A stretch of 15,166 nucleotides of DNA from Fidelibacterota bacterium UBA7301 (lineage in GTDB: Bacteria > Fidelibacterota > Marinisomatia > Marinisomatales > TCS55): the NCBI GenBank assembly GCA_002471845.1, contig DKQT01000014.1, positions 79,749-94,914 on the forward strand. The letters run 5' to 3'. The notes under the pieces were generated by a model. It was not told the origin of the DNA. It was given only the letters and a program-made list of their open reading frames with translations, and did not search any database. The translations under genes were made by a program, and so were the position numbers. Of this stretch, positions 7,767-14,443 are shown piece after piece; position 1 is the first letter of the stretch; each line of letters opens with the position of its first letter.

Positions 7767-8209
7767 TTAAAACCCCGTTGCCGCCACGCTTCGTAGGTAA
7801 CCACCGCCACGGCATTGGCCAGGTTTAAACTCCGCCCTTCACTCCGCATGGGCATAAAGATGGGAGTGTATTTTTCACGAATTTCTTTGGGTAGTCCGCG
7901 GCTCTCGGGACCGAAAATAAAAGCATCTCCCTGTTTATATTTTACATCTGTGTAAAGTGTTTTGCCTTTGGTCGTCACCGAATAAATGGCGTTAGGAGAG
8001 ATTTTGTTTAAGCAATCGTCAAGGGACTCCCAAACCTTGAATTCGGTTCTTTTTATATAATCCATTCCCGCCCGCTTCAGGCTTTTTTCATCGGTTGAAA
8101 ACCCCAGCGGTTTGATTAAATGAAGCTCAAAGCCTGTATTCACGGACAAGCGAATGATATTCCCCGTATTGGGGGGTATTTCCGGTTCATATAGTATGAT
8201 GTGGAACAA
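7763..8209 (-). CDS. trmL: tRNA (cytidine(34)-2'-O)-methyltransferase TrmL
   Basis: A 148-aa SPOUT-fold enzyme that 2'-O-methylates the wobble nucleotide of leucine tRNAs using SAM. The N-terminus IILYEPEIPPNTGNIIRLSV (4-23) with N14 and R20, the central KRAGMDY, FGPESRGLP (99-107) and RSLNLANAVAVVTYEAWRQ form the trefoil-knot SAM pocket. Length is that of a minimal TrmL. The start is TTG at 8209: there is no in-frame ATG nearby, an in-frame stop lies at 8227-8225, and the N-terminus aligns with the E. coli protein as I remember it. No ribosome-binding site is visible. It follows apt by 32 bases as the last gene of the long minus-strand block. It overlaps the converging flavoprotein gene by 4 bases, and no terminator separates the two. 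Confidence 0.94.
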   Translation of the reverse strand: MFHIILYEPEIPPNTGNIIRLSVNTGFELHLIKPLGFSTDEKSLKRAGMDYIKRTEFKVWESLDDCLNKISPNAIYSVTTKGKTLYTDVKYKQGDAFIFGPESRGLPKEIREKYTPIFMPMRSEGRSLNLANAVAVVTYEAWRQRGFN

Positions 8210-8241
8210 TGATTTGGCTTGGGTTTATTGAAAATTAAAGT

Positions 8242-8763
8242 TTAGTATTTTACAATACTATAGATCGAGTTTGGATCTAATAAACCAGCACCATTTAATT
8301 CTACCAATTCAATTACAAATGCATAGCTTATTATTTTTCCATTCAATCTTTTTACTAATGAACCAGTGGCATTTGCCGTACCACCTGTTGCTAGCAAATC
8401 GTCTACAATTAATACTCGATCCCCATCGATAATGGCATCCTTATGCATTTCTATGGCGTCGGTACCATATTCAAGTTCATATTCTTCTGAGATGGTATTA
8501 TAAGGAAGTTTTCCCGGCTTTCTTACTAAAGCAAATTTACAGCCCAATTTTAAGGATAAAGGTGCGGCAAATATGAAGCCCCTACTTTCAATACCAACAA
8601 TAACATCAATGTTTTCGTTTTTAAATGTGTTATAAAAAAAATCGATTGTTTCTCCAAACGCATCAGGATTCTGTAATAATGTGGTTATATCCTTGAACTG
8701 TATTCCTGGCTTTGGAAAGTCAGGGACATTTCGAATGCTTTTTTTTATGCGTTCAATATTCAT
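8242..8763 (-). CDS. apt: Adenine phosphoribosyltransferase
   Basis: A 173-aa cytoplasmic enzyme converting adenine plus PRPP to AMP and pyrophosphate. VPDFPKPGIQFKDITTLL (13-30) is the typical Apt N-terminus. ESRGF (59-63) and the flexible loop RKPGKLP (81-87) follow, then the PRPP-binding motif VLIVDDLLATGGT (117-129). Length is normal. Its ATG directly abuts the TAA of the MTA phosphorylase gene with no base between (TAAATG), so translation is coupled. In context it recovers the adenine released from MTA or 5'-deoxyadenosine, making the phosphorolysis effectively irreversible. The purine permease four genes upstream may supply additional adenine. Confidence 0.96.
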   Translation of the reverse strand: MNIERIKKSIRNVPDFPKPGIQFKDITTLLQNPDAFGETIDFFYNTFKNENIDVIVGIESRGFIFAAPLSLKLGCKFALVRKPGKLPYNTISEEYELEYGTDAIEMHKDAIIDGDRVLIVDDLLATGGTANATGSLVKRLNGKIISYAFVIELVELNGAGLLDPNSIYSIVKY

Positions 8764-9534
8764 TTATTCCTTCAATTTGTTGTTTTCGTGAATTAACGGT
8801 ATTACTTGCCCAATCAATTTTTTTACGTTCTCCACGTTTTTCTCCATTACGGCATAGATCATTTCCATTGTTACTTCATCTTTGCTTTCATGCCAGCAGT
8901 CGTAGTCGGTACTCATGGCTATACTCTGGTATTCCAGTTCTAACTCTCGAGCCAAAACTATCTCTGGCACTGTAGACATATTGATGATATCACAGCCCCA
9001 TGACCGAAACATTACACTTTCAGCTTTAGTACTAAAGCGCGGTCCTTCTATAGTAACAACTGTGCCTCCATCATGATAGGCGAACCCTAACTGATCACTA
9101 GCTCGTATTAAACAATTTCGCAATCCTGCGCTAAACGGATCGCCCATGGATACGTGTTGGACATCGGGGCCATCAAAATAGGTACTTATTCGTTTGGTAG
9201 TGCGGTCAATAAATTGATTAGGAAAGACAAAATGACCCGGTTCAATCTGTTCCCGTAATGAACCACATGCAGTCGCGGCAAGAATATGGGTACAGCCTTT
9301 TTCTTTTAATGACCAAATATTAGCTCGATAGTTTACATTGGTAGGATTAATGGAATGACCCGGCCCATGACGGGATAGTATTATTACAGGAACATCTGCA
9401 ATATTACCCATAATTAATTCAGAACTTGGATCGCCATAAGGCGTTGAAACAGTTTCTTTTGAGTAATCACTGATAAATGCCGGATCTTCCATTCCGGAAC
9501 CGCCAATAATTCCTATCTTTAAGTCAATTGGCAT
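8764..9534 (-). CDS. mtnP: S-methyl-5'-thioadenosine phosphorylase (MTAP)
   Basis: A 256-aa enzyme that splits MTA with phosphate into adenine and 5-methylthioribose-1-phosphate; relatives also accept 5'-deoxyadenosine. Phosphate-site motifs are IGGSG (10-14), RH (55-56) and ATACGSLRE (87-95). M186 lies in NMSTVPEIVLARE, where the usual NMTTVPE has Thr in place of S187. D210 and D212 in STDYDCWH mark adenine (6-amino purine) specificity and separate MTAP from ordinary purine nucleoside phosphorylase, which has Asn there. ATG 9534 lies inside the 3' end of mtnA (11-base overlap in another frame). It abuts apt downstream. Together with MtnA and Apt it forms the first steps of MTA salvage without a nucleosidase or MTR kinase. 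Confidence 0.95.
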   Translation of the reverse strand: MPIDLKIGIIGGSGMEDPAFISDYSKETVSTPYGDPSSELIMGNIADVPVIILSRHGPGHSINPTNVNYRANIWSLKEKGCTHILAATACGSLREQIEPGHFVFPNQFIDRTTKRISTYFDGPDVQHVSMGDPFSAGLRNCLIRASDQLGFAYHDGGTVVTIEGPRFSTKAESVMFRSWGCDIINMSTVPEIVLARELELEYQSIAMSTDYDCWHESKDEVTMEMIYAVMEKNVENVKKLIGQVIPLIHENNKLKE

Positions 9535-10585
9535 TTCGGTGTTCCTTTAGCGAATCTTTATACGGATATTTTGCAACCCCTTTTTCAGTTATAATACCCC
9601 GTATTAATTCAGCAGGAGTTACATCGAAGGCTGGTGTTGTAACCTCTATATCTTCAACAGTAAACTGGACATTATTAATACGAGTCACTTCCTCTGGCGA
9701 GCGTTCTTCTACAGGTATATCAGCACCGGATTCAATATCATAATCAACGGTTGAAAGAGGTGCTGCAACATAAAAGGGCACACCATGGTGCTTTGCCAGT
9801 ACAGCCAAACTGTAAGTTCCAATTTTGTTAGCAGTATCACCGTTAGCAGCAATTCGATCAGCGCCAACAAAAATTCCATCAATGTCAATTTTTTCCATCG
9901 TGCGTGCTGCCATACTGTCCGTCATTAGGGTAAAAGGTGTTTTGGTTCGTTTCAATTCCCATGTATTTAATCTTGCTCCCTGGAGCAATGGTCTTGTTTC
10001 ACAAACATGTACTTTCAAGCCTTTTCCCTGAGCATGGGCATATTGTATTACCCCCAAAGCTGTACCAATTCCACTGGTAGCCAAACCGCCCGTGTTGCAG
10101 ATTGTAATTACATTGGCGTTATCAGGGATAAGATTGGCACCGTGTAAACCTAAATTATGGCAACGATCAATATCATCTTCCCTAATCTCATGGGCCAGTT
10201 CCAATAAGGCTAATTTCAAATCACCCACACTTCCAGAAAAAGAAGTTGCTCTGTCTTTCATTTGTTTCACAGCCCACATTAGGTTCACAGCGGTAGGTCG
10301 GGTAGCGCCGATTTCATCTGCTTTCTCAAGGTAAATTTTAACAAATTTATCAAGTTCTGTTTCATCTATTTTATTCGCTGCTAGAACGCAGGCGTAAGCC
10401 CCGGCAACACCAATGGCCGGCGCACCACGAATCGCAAGACGATAAATGGCGTCACAAACCACATGATAATCATCTGTTTCAATGTATTCTTCCTCTAAGG
10501 GAAGTTTGGTTTGGTCAATTAATCTTACCCGACTATCTATCCATTCTATTGTAGGTGTTAGTGGTATTAATGTTTTTTTGTACAT
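9524..10585 (-). CDS. mtnA: 5-methylthioribose-1-phosphate isomerase
   Basis: A 353-aa aldose-ketose isomerase converting methylthioribose-1-phosphate to methylthioribulose-1-phosphate; relatives also use 5-deoxyribose-1-phosphate. RLAIRGAPAIGVAGAYA (49-65) is the N-terminal substrate motif. The catalytic Cys is C163 in ICNTGGLATSG and the catalytic Asp is D243 in VGADRIAANGDTANKIGTY. Their spacing of 80 residues equals that of the Bacillus enzyme (C160/D240). These features and the NKIGTY tail separate it from eIF2B subunits. It starts 21 bases after the permease stop, without a clear ribosome-binding site, and overlaps mtnP by 11 bases. No mtnB, mtnC, mtnW, mtnX or mtnD follows it, so the fate of its product must be handled elsewhere or by the upstream aldolase. 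Confidence 0.96.
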   Translation of the reverse strand: MYKKTLIPLTPTIEWIDSRVRLIDQTKLPLEEEYIETDDYHVVCDAIYRLAIRGAPAIGVAGAYACVLAANKIDETELDKFVKIYLEKADEIGATRPTAVNLMWAVKQMKDRATSFSGSVGDLKLALLELAHEIREDDIDRCHNLGLHGANLIPDNANVITICNTGGLATSGIGTALGVIQYAHAQGKGLKVHVCETRPLLQGARLNTWELKRTKTPFTLMTDSMAARTMEKIDIDGIFVGADRIAANGDTANKIGTYSLAVLAKHHGVPFYVAAPLSTVDYDIESGADIPVEERSPEEVTRINNVQFTVEDIEVTTPAFDVTPAELIRGIITEKGVAKYPYKDSLKEHRNAN

Positions 10586-10606
10586 GATCAGGGTGAAACT
10601 TTACAT

Positions 10607-11935
10607 TTATGTGAAGATATATCTTGCAATAAAAAGAAATGTCATTAAATACACCAACCAGTGAATTTCCTTACTTTTTTTTGATATTACCATTAATAAA
10701 GTATAGGTGATTAGACCAAACCCAATACCATCAGTAATACTGAAAGTTAAAGGCATGGTAATGATTACTATAAAAGCTGGGAATGCTTCAGTTATTTCGT
10801 TCCAGTTAATATTAGTGATACTTTTCATCATTAGAAATCCTACAATTATGAGCGCTGGAGCTATCACTGGATGCAATTGTGTATCTCCTACCATGTATGC
10901 GCCTCCTATCATTTCCGTAAGGGGGCTGAAGAACAGCGCACCTAGGAACAAAACACCTGTCACAACACTGGCAAATCCGGTTCTCCCACCTTGGGCTATG
11001 CCAGTTGAACTTTCAATATAGCTTGTTACTGTTGATGTTCCCAATAAAGACCCGCTGATAGTCCCAACAGCATCAGCAAGCATCGCTCTATTTGCACGAG
11101 GTAACTTCCCGTTTTGAATATATCCTGCTTGGCTGGTTACACCAATCAAAGTTCCCATGGTGTCGAATACATCTAGGAAGAAAAATACAAAGATAACTAC
11201 TACAATTCCTGCTTCAATTGCACCAGAAATATTTAATTTCATAAACGTGGGGTTAATATCAGGAATAGCCGCAATGACACCGGAGTAAGACACTACATTC
11301 AGGAAAATACCTGCGAGACATGATAAAAGTATGCCCAATAAAATTGAACCCTTAATATTCTTTGCCAATAGACCCAGAGTAGATAAAACACCAATGATGG
11401 TGACCATCACCGGAGGACTATTCAAATCACCAAGGCCGACTAACACACCAGATGTATCTATTACAAGGCCTCCATACTGAAGACCAATAAAGGATATAAG
11501 CAGGCCGATTCCTACAGCAATACTGTACTTTAAACAGTCCGGGATGGCTATAATGATTTTCCCCCAAGCATTGAAAAAAGTAAGTAGTAAAAAAACTGCA
11601 CCAGATATGAAGACAGCACCCAAAGCAACTTCCCAACTGTAACCCATAACGCCGCAAACTACTACAGCAAAAAACACGTTATGCCCCATACCTGGCGCTA
11701 GAGCAATGGGGTAGTTTGTTAGTAGGCCCATCAATATTGTTGACAGGGCGGCGGCGATACAAGTTGCTACCATCACGGCCCCTTTATCCATTCCTGCTAT
11801 CCCTAAGATTGCCGGTTGGACGAAAATGATGTAACTCATGGTCATAAAAGTTGTAACACCGGCTAAGATTTCTGTCTTTAAATTGGTGTTATTTTCACTA
11901 AAACCAAAATAGGTAGCAATATGGTTAATAAACAT
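10607..11935 (-). CDS. NCS2 family purine permease (AzgA-like)
   Basis: A 442-aa inner-membrane protein with about 12-14 hydrophobic segments, the usual size for AzgA-type adenine/guanine/hypoxanthine permeases. EILAGVTTFMTMSYIIFVQP (23-42) is the typical first helix region. IALAPGMGHNVFFA is the substrate-site motif; it carries GHN where the family usually has GLN. FFLDVFDTMGTLIGVTSQAG and SLLGTSTVTSYIESSTGIAQ (both mid-protein) are strongly AzgA-like. It starts at ATG 11935 with a weak AGG site, 54 bases after the dehydrogenase stop, and is followed 21 bases later by mtnA. It may import adenine or hypoxanthine, or move MTA-derived purines. The exact substrate and direction are not readable from sequence. 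Confidence 0.92.
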   Translation of the reverse strand: MFINHIATYFGFSENNTNLKTEILAGVTTFMTMSYIIFVQPAILGIAGMDKGAVMVATCIAAALSTILMGLLTNYPIALAPGMGHNVFFAVVVCGVMGYSWEVALGAVFISGAVFLLLTFFNAWGKIIIAIPDCLKYSIAVGIGLLISFIGLQYGGLVIDTSGVLVGLGDLNSPPVMVTIIGVLSTLGLLAKNIKGSILLGILLSCLAGIFLNVVSYSGVIAAIPDINPTFMKLNISGAIEAGIVVVIFVFFFLDVFDTMGTLIGVTSQAGYIQNGKLPRANRAMLADAVGTISGSLLGTSTVTSYIESSTGIAQGGRTGFASVVTGVLFLGALFFSPLTEMIGGAYMVGDTQLHPVIAPALIIVGFLMMKSITNINWNEITEAFPAFIVIITMPLTFSITDGIGFGLITYTLLMVISKKSKEIHWLVYLMTFLFIARYIFT

Positions 11936-11989
11936 TTAGGTAAACCTAGATTAGTATTATATCAAAAACTCTAATTGTGAATTTTGTGT

Positions 11990-13027
11990 TCAGGAATTGG
12001 AATTTCTATTTGGTTCAACGATAACCTTCAAGGACTCCAAACCACTCTGGACCAAGTTAAACCCATATTGAATTTCATCTAACGCAATCCTGTGGGTAAT
12101 CATCTCTTTGACTCTCACCTTTTTGTTTGAAATTAGATTTAATGCTTCCTTGAGATCATTTGGAGAATTGGCATATGTAGTGGTAATGGTTCTATCATGC
12201 TTAAAGAAAAGTTTATTGATGTCAAATTTTACTGTTGTATCTGGATCTGACGGTGCAAACAATAGGATAGTGGCGCCTTCGTCAGCTGCTTCAAACCCGG
12301 CTTGAACCGCGTCCGGGTGACCGGTAGTTAGGATGACTATATCCGCTTTTTGTCCTGTTTTTCCAATTAACATATCCCCGATAGCGTTTGCATCTTCCGT
12401 AACCATCTCGGCACCAAATTTTTGGGCCCACAGCAAGCGATCTTTACTGATATCTACTGCAACAATGCATTCAGCGCCACGGGCCTTGGCCAGGGCAATG
12501 TGCAGGATTCCCGATATGCCGCTGCCGATAACTGCTACCACATCTCCTGATCCCAGTTTAACTTGGTTCTGCCCCCGCACAATGCAGGCTAGCGGTTCTG
12601 CAAATGAAGCTTCTTCATAAGTCATATCATCTGGAATTTGGAAAACACCCAGACGAGTATTGATCTCAGGCAACCGTATATACTGGGAAAAACCACCGGG
12701 ATCATATGTTGTTAAGTGCAGGGTTTTACACATGGTTTCTTGACCCCGCTTACAAAACCTGCATTCGAAACAAGGTACATGATGTGAGGCAACTATCCGG
12801 TCCCCAACTTTTAGATGATTGACCCCCTCACCCAATTCAACAATTTCACCGGATGTTTCATGTCCGAGTACCACTGGGACCTTGTCCAGGCGGTACCACT
12901 CCATAAGGTCACTGCCGCAGATACCACTGGCATGAATTTTTACCAGGCATTCTCCTTTTTCTATTTTGGGGATAGGCCGTTGTTCAAGACGAATATCTTT
13001 ATTACTATAATAATTGGCAACAAGCAA
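11990..13027 (-). CDS. Zinc-dependent medium-chain alcohol/polyol dehydrogenase
   Basis: A 345-aa MDR-family NAD(P)-dependent dehydrogenase like sorbitol and threonine dehydrogenases. Catalytic zinc ligands are C37 (GICGSD) and H56/E57 (VLGHETSG). Structural zinc is held by C86, C89, C92 and C100. The cofactor motif is GSGISG (168-173) in a Rossmann fold, followed by an acidic D in IVAVDISKDR, which favours NAD(H). The start is TTG 13027 (or ATT 13030): the N-terminus MLVANYYSNKDIRLEQRPIP matches family starts and no ATG is near. It lies in the same reading frame as the aldolase gene, separated from its TAA by one codon, so translation must be by reinitiation, or rarely read-through. In context it could reduce the aldehyde made by the aldolase; sugar-alcohol or threonine oxidation are alternatives. 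Confidence 0.92.
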   Translation of the reverse strand: MLVANYYSNKDIRLEQRPIPKIEKGECLVKIHASGICGSDLMEWYRLDKVPVVLGHETSGEIVELGEGVNHLKVGDRIVASHHVPCFECRFCKRGQETMCKTLHLTTYDPGGFSQYIRLPEINTRLGVFQIPDDMTYEEASFAEPLACIVRGQNQVKLGSGDVVAVIGSGISGILHIALAKARGAECIVAVDISKDRLLWAQKFGAEMVTEDANAIGDMLIGKTGQKADIVILTTGHPDAVQAGFEAADEGATILLFAPSDPDTTVKFDINKLFFKHDRTITTTYANSPNDLKEALNLISNKKVRVKEMITHRIALDEIQYGFNLVQSGLESLKVIVEPNRNSNS

Positions 13028-13030
13028 AAT

Positions 13031-13816
13031 TTAGAGGGAATTTTTGTATTGTTCAAAAGCCTTGTTTGGTTTTTCACCATTCACAACGACTGAACGTACA
13101 GCCTGGATCATATTTTCTGGCGATTCAGATTGGAATATATTACGACCCATATCTACGCCGGAAGCACCATCATTGATAGCTTTATGGGCGAATTCCAATG
13201 CATCCAACTCCGGTACTTTTTTCCCACCGGCGATGACAACTGGCACAGGACATGCAGCAATTAGGTCACTAAAACCATCACAATAATAAGTTTTTACTAT
13301 ATCAGCGCCCAATTCTACAGCAATGCGGGATGCAAGAGATAGGTACCGAAGGTCACGATTCATATCTTTTCCCACTGCAGTAACTGCTAAGACAGGGATG
13401 CCATAACGATGGGCATCATTAACCAGTTTTGAAAATTCAACAATAGTTTGATGTTCATATGCACCGCCAATATAGATTGAAAAAGCAACTGCTGATGCAT
13501 TTAAACGAATTGCATCTTCAATTGATACACATAACTTTTCATTAGATAAGTCTTCATTTAGGATGCTATTACCGCTAGAAACGCGCAGTACGATAGGCAT
13601 ATTAGTTCGTTTTGGGATGCTATTTTGTAAAATCCCTCTGGAAAGCATTAGGCTATCTGCATGAGTTAATAATGGCACAATTGTTTCCCGAGGATTTTCT
13701 AATCCAGAAGTTGGTCCCATAAAATACCCATGGTCAATAGCAAACATAACAGACCCAGTTTCTTTTGGAAGTCCAGGTAACACTCTATCTAATCGATTTC
13801 TTAAACCCCAGTTCAT
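13031..13816 (-). CDS. lsrF: LsrF-like class I aldolase/thiolase (DeoC/FbaB/LsrF superfamily)
   Basis: A 261-aa TIM-barrel Schiff-base enzyme very close in motifs to E. coli LsrF, the CoA-dependent thiolase ending autoinducer-2 breakdown (giving DHAP and acetyl-CoA). Shared blocks include FAIDHGYFMGPTSGLE (25-40), HADSLMLSRGIL, YIGGAYEHQ (115-123), AVTAVGKDM (144-152), ADIVKTYY with the presumed Schiff-base K175, CPVPVVIAGGKKVPE (189-203) and GASGVDMGRNIFQS. It lacks roughly 28 N-terminal residues of the E. coli protein. No lsrB, lsrACD, lsrK, lsrG or lsrR gene is in the window, so an AI-2 role is not supported by context. ATG 13816 has AAGGA at 13831-13827 with a 10-base spacer. The gene shares frame with and is coupled to the dehydrogenase. 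I infer a possible role in cleaving methylthioribulose- or deoxyribulose-1-phosphate. Family sure; substrate open. Confidence 0.9.
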   Translation of the reverse strand: MNWGLRNRLDRVLPGLPKETGSVMFAIDHGYFMGPTSGLENPRETIVPLLTHADSLMLSRGILQNSIPKRTNMPIVLRVSSGNSILNEDLSNEKLCVSIEDAIRLNASAVAFSIYIGGAYEHQTIVEFSKLVNDAHRYGIPVLAVTAVGKDMNRDLRYLSLASRIAVELGADIVKTYYCDGFSDLIAACPVPVVIAGGKKVPELDALEFAHKAINDGASGVDMGRNIFQSESPENMIQAVRSVVVNGEKPNKAFEQYKNSL

Positions 13817-13826
13817 AATATAATTA

Positions 13827-13831
13827 TCCTT
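13827..13831 (-). promoter_or_regulatory. Ribosome-binding site of the LsrF-like gene
   Basis: AAGGA on the minus strand ends 10 bases before ATG 13816, in an AT-rich 59-base spacer after the kinase gene. It is one of few recognisable ribosome-binding sites in the minus-strand block, consistent with independent initiation at the head of the aldolase-dehydrogenase-salvage unit. Confidence 0.5.
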
Positions 13832-13875
13832 ATTATTAATTGTTTAAAAAAAATAACCTTCAACAGTTTTTATTT

Positions 13876-14427
13876 TTATATGTTTTCATTTATGTAATTC
13901 ATATTTATTAAGTAATCTAAGAGTTTTTGTAGTGATTGTTCTTCACTTTCGTTATCAGTATTTAAAATAATTTCAGGATCAGTTGGTATTTCGTATGGAG
14001 TGTTTGGATCAATGCCGATGAAATTATCTATTTTACCACTCAATGCTTTTTTATAATAACCTTTTGTATCTCTATTGATAACTGTTTTTAAATTTACTTC
14101 AACATATACTTCTATGTATTTTTTCTCCAATTTAGACCGGACTTCATTTCTAGAATTGTTAAATGGTGATATCACTGAAACTATAATAAAGTCATTTGTA
14201 TGAAGTAAATTTTCACAAAGTGTAATAATATTTCTATTATTTCTTATTATTCCATTTTTACTAAAATCAGTATTTTTATCTCTGAATTTATCGCCATCAA
14301 TAAGTTCAATTTTATAATCTTTTTGAATCAGAATCTGGTATATTTTACTTGCGATGGTGGTTTTCCCAGATCCTGATAAGCCTGTGAGCCAAATAACAAC
14401 GGGTAATTGAGATTTTATTTTTTTCAT
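13876..14427 (-). CDS. CysC-like adenylylsulfate kinase family protein, divergent
   Basis: A 183-aa P-loop kinase. Walker A is GLSGSGKT (16-23), followed by LIDGDKFR (42-49). The C-terminal part GYYKKALSGKIDNFIGIDPN and DPEIILNTD is plainly APS-kinase-like. APS kinases phosphorylate adenylylsulfate to PAPS. Several usual substrate-side residues differ here. The segment after DGD..R is about three residues short and lacks the HGL block. The DRxxNIRR helix reads GIIRNNRNI. The SPYR motif reads SPFN, with N90 in the Arg place. It may act on another adenylated or sugar substrate, as cysC-like genes in surface-polysaccharide loci may. GC content is strikingly low (15-37% in 60-base samples) against about 50% in a sample of the adjacent mutase gene, suggesting acquisition by transfer. 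No cysD, cysN or cysH is near. It begins 16 bases after gpmA. Confidence 0.8.
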   Translation of the reverse strand: MKKIKSQLPVVIWLTGLSGSGKTTIASKIYQILIQKDYKIELIDGDKFRDKNTDFSKNGIIRNNRNIITLCENLLHTNDFIIVSVISPFNNSRNEVRSKLEKKYIEVYVEVNLKTVINRDTKGYYKKALSGKIDNFIGIDPNTPYEIPTDPEIILNTDNESEEQSLQKLLDYLINMNYINENI

Positions 14428-14443
14428 TAAAATATATTATTAA

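Larger units (their letters stand above)
7763..13816 (-). other. Predicted transcription unit: aldolase, dehydrogenase, purine permease, mtnA, mtnP, apt, trmL
   Basis: Seven same-strand genes with gaps or overlaps, in order, of +3, +54, +21, -11, 0 and +32 bases. No intrinsic terminator is visible inside. The tightest joints (aldolase/dehydrogenase, mtnA/mtnP/apt) imply coupled translation; the 54-base gap before the permease is the most likely place for an extra promoter, though none was recognised. No riboswitch fits in the short spacers. The gene set covers MTA phosphorolysis, adenine recovery and isomerisation, plus a candidate aldol-cleavage and aldehyde-reduction step. TrmL is a SAM-using housekeeping passenger. 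Confidence 0.7.

Noticed and set aside
11427..11657. Cys/Tyr-rich minus-strand open frame inside the permease gene
   Set aside because: A shifted-frame reading of a membrane-protein gene; the Cys/Tyr/Trp richness is typical of such shadows.
11937..11948. TAGGT-AA-ACCTA inverted repeat just upstream of the permease start
   Set aside because: Only 5 bp per arm, no second copy and no known regulator site; too weak to call an operator.
11936..11989. Riboswitch (purine or SAM type) before the permease/mtnA genes
   Set aside because: The 54-base spacer is too short for these aptamers plus an expression platform, and none of the conserved core sequences was seen.
13834..13863. Sigma-70-like promoter (TTGAAG, 18 bases, TTAATA) before the LsrF-like gene on the minus strand
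   Set aside because: Transcription would begin at about 13827, after the AAGGA ribosome-binding site at 13831-13827, so the site would not be in the mRNA; the match is probably AT-rich chance.
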